DNA of 64,000 nt. Source: Thauera sp. JM12B12. Its GTDB lineage: Bacteria > Pseudomonadota > Gammaproteobacteria > Burkholderiales > Rhodocyclaceae. Both the position numbers and the translations under genes were made by a program. Below are positions 32,013 through 40,373 of the stretch, piece by piece; positions within the stretch are counted from its first letter, which is position 1, and each line of letters opens with the position of its first letter. Below the pieces are notes generated by a model. The model had not been told where the DNA came from, made no database searches, and saw only the letters and a list, made by a program, of their open reading frames with translations. The stretch is from contig NZ_CP154859.1 in assembly GCF_039614725.1 (NCBI RefSeq), positions 1,736,001 to 1,800,000 of the forward strand, written 5' to 3'.

Positions 32013-33191
32013 TCAGGCCTTGGCGAGCGCCTGCTCGAGGTCGGCGATCAGGTCGTCGCCGTCCTCGATGCCGGCCGAGTAGCGGATGAGGCTCTCCGGA
32101 ATGCCGGCATTGGCCCGCTCCTGCTCGGAGAGCTCGACGTGGCTGGTGGTACGCGGCGGGCCGACGAGGGTGCCGACCGAGCCCAGGCTGGCGGCCTTGT
32201 GGGCGTACTTCAGGTTCTCGAGCACGGTCACGACCTTGTCGAAGCCGCCCTTGAGCGAGAAGCTCAGCATGCCGCCGAAGCCGGTCATCTGCTTCCTGGC
32301 GATGTCGTGGTTGGGGTGCGTCTCGAGACCGGGGTAGAAAACCTTGTCGACCTTCGGGTGCTGCGACAGCCAGGTGGCCACGCGCATGCCGTTCTCGTTG
32401 TGACGCTTGATGCGCAGCTCGAGGGTCTTCATGCCACGCAGGATCATGTAGGCCGAGTGCGGGTGCAGCGTGGCGCCGGTAATCTCGCGATAGTGGAAGA
32501 TGCGGTCGATCAGGTCCTTGCGCCCGACGGCGAGCCCGCCCATGACGTCGGAGTGGCCGTTGAGGTACTTGGTGGCGCTATAGACGACGATGTCGGCGCC
32601 CAGCGTCAGCGGGCGCTGGTTGATCGGGGTGGCGAAGGTGTTGTCGACGACGACGACGGCGCCAACGGCGTGAGCGGCCTTGGCCAGGCGCTCGATGTCG
32701 ACGATCTTCAGGGTGGGGTTGGTCGGCGTCTCCAGGTAGAGCACCTTGCAGCCCTTGGCGACCTCGCGCTCGATGGCGTCGAAGTCGGAGGTGTCGCACA
32801 GGCAGACGTCTACCTGCATGCGCGGCAGGAACTCGATGAAGATCTTGTTCGAGCCGCCGTAGGTGTCCTTCACCGCGACCACCCGCTCACCCGGGGCGAG
32901 CAGGGTGAACAGGGTGTTGCTGATCGCCGCCATGCCGGTCGAGAAGCTGGTCGCCTCCTCGCCGCCGTCCATGATGCGGATCTTTTCTTCCAGCGGGCGC
33001 ACCGTGGGGTTGGTGTTGCGCGAGTAGATGTGACCCTTCTTGCGGCCGAGGGCGACGTCGAACCATTCGCCCATGTCGTCGTAGCCGAAGGTCACCGAGT
33101 TGAAGACGGGCAGGCAGATCGCGCCCTCGGCGAACAGGTTCTCCTCGCCGGCCCAGACGGCGGCGGTGCTCGAAGTGTTGAAATCGCTCAT
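32013..33191 (-). CDS. Cys/Met-metabolism PLP-dependent enzyme (cystathionine gamma-synthase family)
   Basis: A 392-residue fold-type I PLP enzyme. RNTNPTVRPLEEKI, FSTGMAAISNT, YLETPTNPTLKIVDI and the PLP-lysine segment YSATKYLNGHSD are family signatures. Relatives include cystathionine gamma-synthase, O-acyl-homoserine sulfhydrylase and cystathionine/methionine lyases, and sequence alone does not choose among them. The ATG at 33191 (MSDFNTSSTAAVW) is preferred over an extended frame that overlaps doeB. It lies between doeB and lpdA in the ectoine operon, so a lyase role in that pathway cannot be excluded. Confidence 0.85.
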   Translation of the reverse strand: MSDFNTSSTAAVWAGEENLFAEGAICLPVFNSVTFGYDDMGEWFDVALGRKKGHIYSRNTNPTVRPLEEKIRIMDGGEEATSFSTGMAAISNTLFTLLAPGERVVAVKDTYGGSNKIFIEFLPRMQVDVCLCDTSDFDAIEREVAKGCKVLYLETPTNPTLKIVDIERLAKAAHAVGAVVVVDNTFATPINQRPLTLGADIVVYSATKYLNGHSDVMGGLAVGRKDLIDRIFHYREITGATLHPHSAYMILRGMKTLELRIKRHNENGMRVATWLSQHPKVDKVFYPGLETHPNHDIARKQMTGFGGMLSFSLKGGFDKVVTVLENLKYAHKAASLGSVGTLVGPPRTTSHVELSEQERANAGIPESLIRYSAGIEDGDDLIADLEQALAKA

Positions 33192-33276
33192 TGCTGTTAC
33201 TCCTCTCAAGTTGGGAATGACTTCCCGGGCCGCGTGTGCGGCAGTGTGTCCATGGGGGGGTGGGGCGGGGCCGGCC

Positions 33277-34269
33277 TCAGTCGACGATCTCGGCCACGAC
33301 GGCAAGGGTGTCGCCGCAGCCGATCAGGCCGGGAAAGTGGCGCGCGGCCAGCAGACCGTCGCGCCGGGCGTGGTAGTCCACCGGCGCCGTGCCGGTGCGG
33401 CGGACATCGTGCACGCGGGCGATCAACTCGCCCTTCCTCACCGTGTCGCCGAGGTCGCGGCACATCTCCAGTAGGCCGTCGTGCAGACTGGTCACGTAGC
33501 AGTCGCCATCGGGCATGTCGAGGCGGACGGTGGGGCGCTGCTCGAGCTCGCCGCGGCAGATGCCGCAGTGGATCAGGAACTGACGCACGCCGCGGTCGGC
33601 CACGGCGACGCTGCGCGCGGTGGCGCTGCCGCCGCCGCCCAGCTCGGTGGACACGAAGACCTTGCCGGCGGCCTCGGCGGCGGTGTCGAACATGCCGACC
33701 GCGTCGAGTTCGAGCAGGGTCATCGAGTACGGGGCGTTGAAGGCCTGCATCGCCGCGCTGCAGCGCGCCTGCTGCGCCTTGTCGTCGAGCACGTGGATCG
33801 CGGCAAAGGGCAGGAAGTCGAGCGTCCGCCCGCCCGAATGGATGTCGAGCACGAAGTCGGCGCGCGGCAATAGGTGGCGCTGGACGTAGTCGGCGATCTT
33901 CTCGGTGACCGTGCCGTCGGGCTTGCCCGGAAAGGTCCGGTTGAGGTTGCCGCGATCGATCGGCGAGGTCCGCGTGCCGGCGCGAAAGGCCGGGTAGTTC
34001 ATGAACGGCACGATGATCAGGCAGCCGCTCACGTCTTCGGCACGTAGCGTGTTGGCGAGCTTGGCGAGCGCGATCGCGCCCTCGTACTCGTCGCCATGGT
34101 TGGCGCCGGTCAGCAAGGCGGTCGGACCCTGGCCGTTGCGGATCACGGTGATCGGGATCATCACCGCGCCCCAGGCCGCGTCGTCGCGCGAGTAGGGCAG
34201 CTTCAGGAAGCCGTGCTGCACGCCTTGGGCATCGAGATCGATGGTCGGGCTGATGGGGGACGGTCTCAT
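33277..34269 (-). CDS. doeB: N-alpha-acetyl-L-2,4-diaminobutyrate deacetylase
   Basis: Second enzyme of ectoine degradation; removes acetate from the DoeA product to give L-2,4-diaminobutyrate. It belongs to the succinylglutamate desuccinylase/aspartoacylase zinc family. The 330 residues contain the metal motif GANHGDEYEG, NRTFPG and DFVLDIHSGG, the latter with another metal His. ATG 34269 begins 5 bp after the stop of the nearer doeA copy, so both are translated together. The genes for the next steps (doeC, doeD) are not in the window. Confidence 0.93.
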   Translation of the reverse strand: MRPSPISPTIDLDAQGVQHGFLKLPYSRDDAAWGAVMIPITVIRNGQGPTALLTGANHGDEYEGAIALAKLANTLRAEDVSGCLIIVPFMNYPAFRAGTRTSPIDRGNLNRTFPGKPDGTVTEKIADYVQRHLLPRADFVLDIHSGGRTLDFLPFAAIHVLDDKAQQARCSAAMQAFNAPYSMTLLELDAVGMFDTAAEAAGKVFVSTELGGGGSATARSVAVADRGVRQFLIHCGICRGELEQRPTVRLDMPDGDCYVTSLHDGLLEMCRDLGDTVRKGELIARVHDVRRTGTAPVDYHARRDGLLAARHFPGLIGCGDTLAVVAEIVD

Positions 34270-34274
34270 GGTGC

Positions 34275-35480
34275 TCAATCCTTGACGAACAGTTTTCTGG
34301 GCGTGTTGCAGAAGGTCTCGACGCCGGAGTCGGTGATGAGGATGCTCTCGGTGATCTCGAGGCCCCAGTCGTCCTGCCACAGGCCGGGCATGAAGTGGAA
34401 GGTCATGCCGGGCTGCAGCACGGTGTCGTCGGTGGGGCGCAGGCTCATGGTCCGCTCGCCCCAGTCGGGCGGGTAGCTGGCGCCGATGGGGTAGCCGCAG
34501 CGGCTGCTCTTTTCGATGCCGTAGCGCTTGAGCACGCCGAAGAAGGCGTTGGCGATGTGGGCGCAGGTGTTGCCGGGTTTTGCCGCGTCGAGGCCGGCCT
34601 GGATGCCCTCGACGACGGCCTTCTCGGCCTCGATGAAGTGCTGCGGCGGGGTGCCGAGGAAGACCGTGCGCGACTGCGGGCAGTGGTAGCGGCGATAGCA
34701 GCCGGCGATCTCGAAGAAGGTGCCGGCGCCGCGCGCGAAGGGGGTGTCGTCCCAGGTCAGGTGGGGCGCGGCGGCGTCGGCGCCGGTGGGCAGCAGCGGC
34801 ACGATCGCGGGGTAGTCGCCGCCGTGGCCGGGGTGGCCGTTGGCGGCGGGCACGCCGCCGATGCCGGTGGCGTAGATGCGGGCGACCAGCTCGTTCTTGC
34901 GCATGCCGGGCTCGATGTGCTCGACGATGTCCTGGTGCATGCGCTCGACGATGCGGGCGGCGATGCGCATGTATTCGATCTCGCGCGGCGACTTGACCGC
35001 ACGCTGCCAGTTGACGAGCGCGTTGGCATCGATCCAGTGCGCGCGCGGCAGGTGCTTCTGCAGCGACGCGAAGGCGGCAGCGCTGAAGTAGTAGTTGTCC
35101 ATCTCGACGCCGATGCGCCGCGCCTCCCAGCCGCGTGCGGCGATCACCTCGGTCGCCAGGTAGTCCATCGGATGACGCTCGGTGGACATCACGTAGTGGT
35201 CGGGGTAGCGGACGATGTTCTCCGGCTTCAGGTAGACGGTGCGGTCGGCACCGTTGCCGTCCATGCCGCGGCCATACCAGATCGGTTCGCCCTCGGGCCC
35301 GACGATGACGCACTGATGGACGTAGAACGACCAGCCGTCATAGCCGGTGAGCCAGTACATGTTGGTCGGGTCGCTGACGACGAGCACGTCGATGCCCTTG
35401 TCGGCCATCGCCGCGCGGGTCTTGGCCAGGCGGGCCGCGTACTCCGCGCGCTCGAAAGGCAGTTTCACTTCGCTTGTCAT
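34275..35480 (-). CDS. doeA: Ectoine hydrolase, copy 1
   Basis: Opens the ectoine ring to N-alpha-acetyl-L-2,4-diaminobutyrate. A 401-residue protein of the creatinase/aminopeptidase P (M24) fold; DPTNMYWLTGYDGWSFYVHQ near residue 40 is the DoeA signature. It is a tandem paralogue of the gene at 35530-36735. The C-terminal two thirds are almost identical in both proteins, whereas the N-terminal 160 residues differ at scattered positions (start MTSEVKLPFERAEY here). Confidence 0.93.
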   Translation of the reverse strand: MTSEVKLPFERAEYAARLAKTRAAMADKGIDVLVVSDPTNMYWLTGYDGWSFYVHQCVIVGPEGEPIWYGRGMDGNGADRTVYLKPENIVRYPDHYVMSTERHPMDYLATEVIAARGWEARRIGVEMDNYYFSAAAFASLQKHLPRAHWIDANALVNWQRAVKSPREIEYMRIAARIVERMHQDIVEHIEPGMRKNELVARIYATGIGGVPAANGHPGHGGDYPAIVPLLPTGADAAAPHLTWDDTPFARGAGTFFEIAGCYRRYHCPQSRTVFLGTPPQHFIEAEKAVVEGIQAGLDAAKPGNTCAHIANAFFGVLKRYGIEKSSRCGYPIGASYPPDWGERTMSLRPTDDTVLQPGMTFHFMPGLWQDDWGLEITESILITDSGVETFCNTPRKLFVKD

Positions 35481-36251
35481 GGGTTGTCCCTCGCTCCTTG
35501 GGTGTTGTTGTCGGTGACGCGCAAGCCCCTTAAGGCTTGACGAACAGTTTTCTGGGCGTGTTGCAGAAGGTCTCGACGCCGGAGTCGGTGATGAGGATGC
35601 TCTCGGTGATCTCGAGGCCCCAGTCGTCCTGCCACAGGCCGGGCATGAAGTGGAAGGTCATGCCGGGCTGCAGCACGGTGTCGTCGGTGGGGCGCAGGCT
35701 CATGGTCCGCTCGCCCCAGTCGGGCGGGTAGCTGGCGCCGATGGGGTAGCCGCAGCGGCTGCTCTTTTCGATGCCGTAGCGCTTGAGCACGCCGAAGAAG
35801 GCGTTGGCGATGTGGGCGCAGGTGTTGCCGGGTTTTGCCGCGTCGAGGCCGGCCTGGATGCCCTCGACGACGGCCTTCTCGGCCTCGATGAAGTGCTGCG
35901 GCGGGGTGCCGAGGAAGACCGTGCGCGACTGCGGGCAGTGGTAGCGGCGATAGCAGCCGGCGATCTCGAAGAAGGTGCCGGCGCCGCGCGCGAAGGGGGT
36001 GTCGTCCCAGGTCAGGTGGGGCGCGGCGGCATCCGCGCCGGTGGGCAGCAGCGGCACGATCGCGGGGTAGTCGCCGCCGTGGCCGGGGTGGCCGTTGGCG
36101 GCGGGCACGCCGCCGATGCCGGTGGCGTAGATACGGGCGACCAGCTCGTTCTTGCGCATGCCGGGCTCGATGTGCTCGACGATGTCCTGGTGCATGCGCT
36201 CGACGATGCGGGCGGCGATGCGCATGTATTCGATCTCGCGCGGCGACTTGA
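34283..36251. repeat. Near-identical 714-bp direct repeat in the tandem doeA genes
   Basis: Bases 34283-34996 and 35538-36251 match with only about three mismatches by eye (two near 34776 and one near 34872). Beyond 34996/36251 identity drops sharply. The pattern indicates recent gene conversion or duplication limited to the 3' two thirds of doeA. Confidence 0.85.
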
Positions 36252-36735
36252 GCGCGCGCTGCCAGTTGACGAGCGCGTTGGCGTCGATCCAGTGCGTGCG
36301 CGGCAGGTGCTTTTGCAGCGCGGCGAAGGCGGCGGCGCTGAAGTAGTAGTTGTCCATCTCGACGCCGATGCGGCGCGCTTCCCAGCCGCGCGCGGCGATC
36401 ACCTCGGTCGCCAGGTAGTCCATCGGATGGCGCTCGGCGGACTGCACGTAGTGGTCGGGGTAGCCGACGATGTGGTCGGGGGACAGCCAGGTCGTGCGCT
36501 TTGCGCCGTTGGCGTCCTGCCCGCGGCCGTACCAGACCGGTTCGCCTTCGGGGCCGACGACGACGCACTGATGGACGTAGAAGGACCAGCCGTCGTAACC
36601 GGTGAGCCAGTACATGTTGGTCGGGTCGCTGACGATGAGCACGTCGATGCCGTGCGCGGCCATGGCGGCGCGGGTCGTGGCCAGGCGGGCGTCGAACTCG
36701 ACGCGGGTGAAGGGCAGGGAGGGCGTCACGGTCAT
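35530..36735 (-). CDS. doeA: Ectoine hydrolase, copy 2
   Basis: Second 401-residue DoeA, upstream of copy 1 by 49 bp in the same operon. The ATG at 36735 (MTVTPSLPFTRVEF) aligns with the start of copy 1, so the extension to 36765 is rejected. Differences from copy 1 concentrate in the N-terminal domain (for example AKRTTWLSPDHIVGYPDHYVQ versus ADRTVYLKPENIVRYPDHYVM, compared position by position). This may mean altered substrate choice, for instance ectoine versus hydroxyectoine, but that is inference. eutC lies 37 bp upstream. Confidence 0.92.
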   Translation of the reverse strand: MTVTPSLPFTRVEFDARLATTRAAMAAHGIDVLIVSDPTNMYWLTGYDGWSFYVHQCVVVGPEGEPVWYGRGQDANGAKRTTWLSPDHIVGYPDHYVQSAERHPMDYLATEVIAARGWEARRIGVEMDNYYFSAAAFAALQKHLPRTHWIDANALVNWQRALKSPREIEYMRIAARIVERMHQDIVEHIEPGMRKNELVARIYATGIGGVPAANGHPGHGGDYPAIVPLLPTGADAAAPHLTWDDTPFARGAGTFFEIAGCYRRYHCPQSRTVFLGTPPQHFIEAEKAVVEGIQAGLDAAKPGNTCAHIANAFFGVLKRYGIEKSSRCGYPIGASYPPDWGERTMSLRPTDDTVLQPGMTFHFMPGLWQDDWGLEITESILITDSGVETFCNTPRKLFVKP

Positions 36736-36772
36736 GATCGGGGCTTCGCTCGGGTGGGCGGGCAAGATGAGC

Positions 36773-37762
36773 TCAGGACTCGAACCGGGTGCCGCGGCCG
36801 CTGCCGGCCGCGCGCCCGAAGGCGAGCTGCGCGATGGCGGTGTCCTGCGCGCCGGTGCCGGTGAGGTCGCAGATCGTCACGTCATCGTCGCTGCGTCGGC
36901 CTGCGACCTGGCCGGCGATGACCTGGCCGAGCTCGGGCATCACCGCGTCCGCGGCGACGACCCCGGCGGCAATCGCGTGGTGCAGCTCGCCGAGCACCCG
37001 TACCTGGGCGAGGCGGTCACAGACGTAGCGGGCCGCGGCGATCGCGTCCGGCGCGATCTCGTTCTTGTGTTCGGCATCCGAGCCCATCGCGGTCACATGC
37101 ATGCCGGGGCGCAGATGGCGGGTATGGAGCAGCGGCATGCGGCTCGGTGTGGTGGTGACGACGATGTCCGCGCCGGCGACGGCATGCTCGATGTCGGCGG
37201 CGGTGTCGATCTCGATGCCGAGGCGGCCGGACATCTCGGCGGCGAGCCGTGCCGCCTGCTCGGGCCGCTGCGCCCACACCGTGGCGTGGGTGATCGGGCG
37301 CACCAGGGCCAGCGCCTGCAGCTGCAGCCGGGCCTGCTCGCCTGCGCCCAGGATCGCCACCCGGCGCGCATCGCTGCGGGCCAGCCAGCGCGCGGCGACG
37401 GCCCCGGCGGCGGCGGTGCGGATGCTGGTCAGATAGCCGTTGTCGAGCAGCAGCGCCTCGAGCTGGCCGGTACGCGCCGACAGCAGCATCATCATGCCGC
37501 TCAGGCTGGGCAGGCCGAGCTTGGGGTTGTCGAAGAAGCCCGGGCTGACCTTGATCGCAAAACTCTCGAACGAAGGCAGGTAGGCCGTCTTCACATCCAC
37601 CTCGCCGTTCCGCTCGGGAATGTCCAGGCGCAGGATCGGCGGCATTGCCACCGCTTCGGTGGCAAGGGCGAGAAAGGCGCGCTCGACACAATCGATCGTT
37701 TCGGTGTCCAGCGTCACGAGCGAGCGCAGGTCGGTCTCGCTGAGCAGGGTGATGGTGGTCAT
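36773..37762 (-). CDS. eutC: EutC, ornithine cyclodeaminase/mu-crystallin family
   Basis: A 329-residue NAD-binding protein of the ornithine cyclodeaminase family. The Rossmann motif VAILGAGEQARLQLQAL lies near residue 125, preceded by YLTSIRTAAAGAVAARWLA, the family hallmark. In ectoine clusters this protein is EutC, which with EutA and EutB is proposed to convert 5-hydroxyectoine to ectoine. The ATG at 37762 (MTTITLLSETDLR) lies about 114 nt behind the promoter with the CTAG box. It is the first gene of eutC-doeA-doeA-doeB-PLP-lpdA. Confidence 0.88.
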   Translation of the reverse strand: MTTITLLSETDLRSLVTLDTETIDCVERAFLALATEAVAMPPILRLDIPERNGEVDVKTAYLPSFESFAIKVSPGFFDNPKLGLPSLSGMMMLLSARTGQLEALLLDNGYLTSIRTAAAGAVAARWLARSDARRVAILGAGEQARLQLQALALVRPITHATVWAQRPEQAARLAAEMSGRLGIEIDTAADIEHAVAGADIVVTTTPSRMPLLHTRHLRPGMHVTAMGSDAEHKNEIAPDAIAAARYVCDRLAQVRVLGELHHAIAAGVVAADAVMPELGQVIAGQVAGRRSDDDVTICDLTGTGAQDTAIAQLAFGRAAGSGRGTRFES

Positions 37763-37882
37763 GGTGCACTCGTCCATGGGTGGTCCGGCGGCCCGACGCC
37801 CGCCTCTGCAGCGGGGACGACCCGGTCGGTCGGATCGCCGCACTGGCTGTCCTTGTGCCGGCGGCGATTGACCTTGAAACCC

Positions 37883-37926
37883 AGTTTAGAGTGCTGAAAC
37901 CGTCTCTCTCTTGTCCTAGTGCATTA
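37883..37926 (-). promoter_or_regulatory. eutC operon promoter with CTAG box
   Basis: Minus-strand box AATGCACTAGGACAA (37911-37925), centred 32 bp from the centre of the -10 TAAACT (37883-37888), without a -35. It lies between the enuR stop and eutC and is the only visible promoter of the eutC-to-lpdA operon. Confidence 0.6.
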
Positions 37927-37932
37927 AGCGGA

Positions 37933-39327
37933 TCAGAAACTGTGGATCTGCGGGAACTGCCTGAAAACGCCGGCGATGGTGTTGATCGCGGTCTGCACCC
38001 GCACATCGCTCACGTCGGCACCCAGGCACAGGCGGATCGCCGCGGGGCGCTGCGAGCCCAGCACCAGGAAGGGGTCGGGCGAGGTGACGGCGATGTTGCG
38101 GTCGCGCAATTCCCTCACCAGCGGGTCGAGCAACCAGTGTTCGGGTATGCCCACCCAGGCCGACAAGGCGTTCGGGTGCTGGCCGATGACAAGCTCGCCG
38201 AAGGCGTCGCTGACCATGTTCTGGCGCAACTCCATGCGCTTGCGCTGGATCTCGATCAGCGCCTGTGCGGTGCCGTCGCCGATCCAGCGGGTGGCGATCT
38301 CGGCCAGCAGCGGCGTGGCCATCCAGCTATTGACGCGCAGGATGCTGTCGGCGCGCAGGGCCATGCGCCGGGGCACGGTCAGGTAGCCGGTGCGCAGGCC
38401 GCACATCACCGACTTGGTGAAGCTGGTGCAGTGAAAGCTCAGCTCGGGCAGATAGCTGCTGATCGGCGGCGGACGCTGCCTGAGCAGCGGACCATAGACG
38501 TCATCCTCGATGATGTGCACGCCGAAGTTCTCGGCGATCCGGGCGATGGCGCGGCGACGCGAGTCCGGCATCAGGGCCACGGTAGGGTTGTTCAGGTTGG
38601 GCGTGCACACCAGCGCGCGGATGCGCTCGTTCGAGCACATGTCCTCGAAGTGCGCCGGCTGGATGCCGTGTTCGTCGATGTCCAGCCCCTTCAGCGTGAA
38701 GCCCAGCACCTGGGCCGAGCCGATCACGCCGTGGTCGGTGATGCTCTCGCACAGGACCACGTCGCCCGGGCTCACGAGCGAGGCCAGCGCGATGAAGAGC
38801 GCATGCGAGGCGCCGTTGGTGATCAGCACGGTGTCGAGCGAGGGCTGCAGACCCAGCCCGGCCAGCCACTCGAGCGCGGCCGTGCGGTGATACTCGAAGC
38901 CGGCGATCGGGCGGCAGTCGCGCATCCACGGCTGGTCGTCCTGGCTGGCGAGCTGGGCGCAGGTCTCCTTCCAGGCCTGGTCGTGCTCGGTGGTATGCAC
39001 GATGCGCGCGATCGAGAAATCGACGAGAGAGCGCTCGGCGCGGTCGAGCATGTAGGTGGCGACCTTCTCCGTCATCGGTTTGGAGACGAAGCTGCCGCGG
39101 CCGACCTCGCAGCGGATCAGGCCGTGCTGCTCGAGTTCCTTGTAGGCGTTGGTGACGGTCTGCACGCTGATCTCCAGGCGTCGGCTGACCTCGCGCTGGG
39201 TTGGCAGACGGGCGCCGTCGGCCAGCGTGCCGCGTTCGATGTCGGCGACGATGGCCTGCACCAGGATCTTGTACTTGGACTCGCCGACGCGCGCCTGATC
39301 CAGGGCCTGTCGCCAGTTCTCCATCAT
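37933..39327 (-). CDS. enuR: MocR/GntR-type regulator EnuR of ectoine catabolism
   Basis: A 464-residue regulator: N-terminal GntR winged HTH (residues about 15-85, LPTQREVSRRLEISVQTVTNAY) joined to a fold-type I aminotransferase-like domain with the PLP lysine in CTSFTKSVMCG (about Lys305). EnuR of Ruegeria pomeroyi uses PLP and N-alpha-acetyl-2,4-diaminobutyrate as inducer and represses the ectoine genes. The place inside the cluster, between eutC and eutB, supports this identity. It starts with MMENW; either Met is possible. A large hairpin (39343-39381) lies just upstream. Confidence 0.88.
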   Translation of the reverse strand: MMENWRQALDQARVGESKYKILVQAIVADIERGTLADGARLPTQREVSRRLEISVQTVTNAYKELEQHGLIRCEVGRGSFVSKPMTEKVATYMLDRAERSLVDFSIARIVHTTEHDQAWKETCAQLASQDDQPWMRDCRPIAGFEYHRTAALEWLAGLGLQPSLDTVLITNGASHALFIALASLVSPGDVVLCESITDHGVIGSAQVLGFTLKGLDIDEHGIQPAHFEDMCSNERIRALVCTPNLNNPTVALMPDSRRRAIARIAENFGVHIIEDDVYGPLLRQRPPPISSYLPELSFHCTSFTKSVMCGLRTGYLTVPRRMALRADSILRVNSWMATPLLAEIATRWIGDGTAQALIEIQRKRMELRQNMVSDAFGELVIGQHPNALSAWVGIPEHWLLDPLVRELRDRNIAVTSPDPFLVLGSQRPAAIRLCLGADVSDVRVQTAINTIAGVFRQFPQIHSF

Positions 39328-39342
39328 GTCGCTTCTCCAGTG

Positions 39343-39381
39343 GCCAGGATTGTCCCGGCATTGTGCCGTGACAATCCTGGC
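39343..39381. repeat. Long hairpin between eutB and enuR
   Basis: GCCAGGATTGTC (39343-39354) pairs with GACAATCCTGGC (39370-39381), and the inner CGGCA pairs with TGCCG around a TTG loop, so 17 of 18 stem positions pair. Its ATTGTC arms match half of the CTAG box. It may be an operator for EnuR autoregulation or a processing/attenuation hairpin that sets enuR level. Confidence 0.6.
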
Positions 39382-39394
39382 GTGCGGAAGTGCG

Positions 39395-40369
39395 TCAAGC
39401 AGGCTGGCCGTCGACGATGCGGCGGTGCGTCGCCATGTCGATGTTCTGACCGCTGAGCACGACCGCGGTCACGCTGCCCGCCGGGACGCGGCCGCTCTGC
39501 AGGGCGGCGATGCCGACGGCGCCGGCCCCCTCGACGATCACCCGCTCCTCGTTGTAGGCATGGCGGATGGCGGTGGCAATCTCGTCCTCGCTCACCAGCA
39601 CGGTGTCGTCGACCAGGCGCTGCACCATCGGGAAGGTGTAGCGGTTGCCCAGACCGATGCCGCCGCCGAGCGAGTCCGCGAGCGTGGGCAGCTCCTCGAC
39701 CTGTACCGGGTGACCCGCGCGCAGGCTGGCGTGCATGGCGCAGCCGCGTTCCATGCTGACGCCGATGATGCGGATGTCCGGATTCGCCGACTTCATCGCC
39801 AGGGCGATGCCGGCGAGCAGGCCGCCGCCCGACAGCGGCACCAGCACCGTATCGACGGCCGGCAGATCGTCGAGAATCTCGAGGCCGGTCGTGCCCTGGC
39901 CGGCGATCACGTCGGCGTGATCGAAGGGCGGCAGCTGGATCAGGCCCTGCTCGCGCACCAGGCGCGCAACCTCGAGCTCGGCCTCGTCCTGGCTGTCGCC
40001 GACGATGCGGACCTCGGCACCGAGGGCGCGAATCGATTCGACCTTGTTCGAGGGCACCAGGCGCGACATGCAGATCACCGCGCGCAGCCCCATCGAATGC
40101 GCGGCGTGGGCGAGCGCACGGCCATAGTTGCCGGTCGATACGCCGATCACGCCGCGTGTGCGCTCCTCCGCGCTCAGGCGCAGCAGTGCGTTGAGCGCGC
40201 CGCGCAGCTTGAAACTGCCGGTGATCTGCAGGCAGTCGAGCTTCAGGTGCACGCTGGCGCCGGTGTGGCGCGACAGACTCGGCGAGGGCACCAGCGGGGT
40301 GTGACGGATGAGCCCGCGCAGGCGGGCGCGAGCCTGGAGGAGGTCGATCAGGCGGACTTCGTCTTGCAT
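39395..40369 (-). CDS. eutB: EutB, threonine dehydratase-like PLP enzyme
   Basis: A 324-residue fold-type II PLP enzyme of the serine/threonine dehydratase family. The PLP lysine is in TGSFKLRGALNAL, the substrate loop STGNYGRAL follows, and the glycine-rich phosphate cup is PLSGGGLLAG. In ectoine clusters this is EutB, thought to remove the hydroxyl of 5-hydroxyectoine together with EutA and EutC. It lies 4 bp after eutA and shares the uehB promoter. Confidence 0.87.
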   Translation of the reverse strand: MQDEVRLIDLLQARARLRGLIRHTPLVPSPSLSRHTGASVHLKLDCLQITGSFKLRGALNALLRLSAEERTRGVIGVSTGNYGRALAHAAHSMGLRAVICMSRLVPSNKVESIRALGAEVRIVGDSQDEAELEVARLVREQGLIQLPPFDHADVIAGQGTTGLEILDDLPAVDTVLVPLSGGGLLAGIALAMKSANPDIRIIGVSMERGCAMHASLRAGHPVQVEELPTLADSLGGGIGLGNRYTFPMVQRLVDDTVLVSEDEIATAIRHAYNEERVIVEGAGAVGIAALQSGRVPAGSVTAVVLSGQNIDMATHRRIVDGQPA

Positions 40370-40373
40370 CGGT

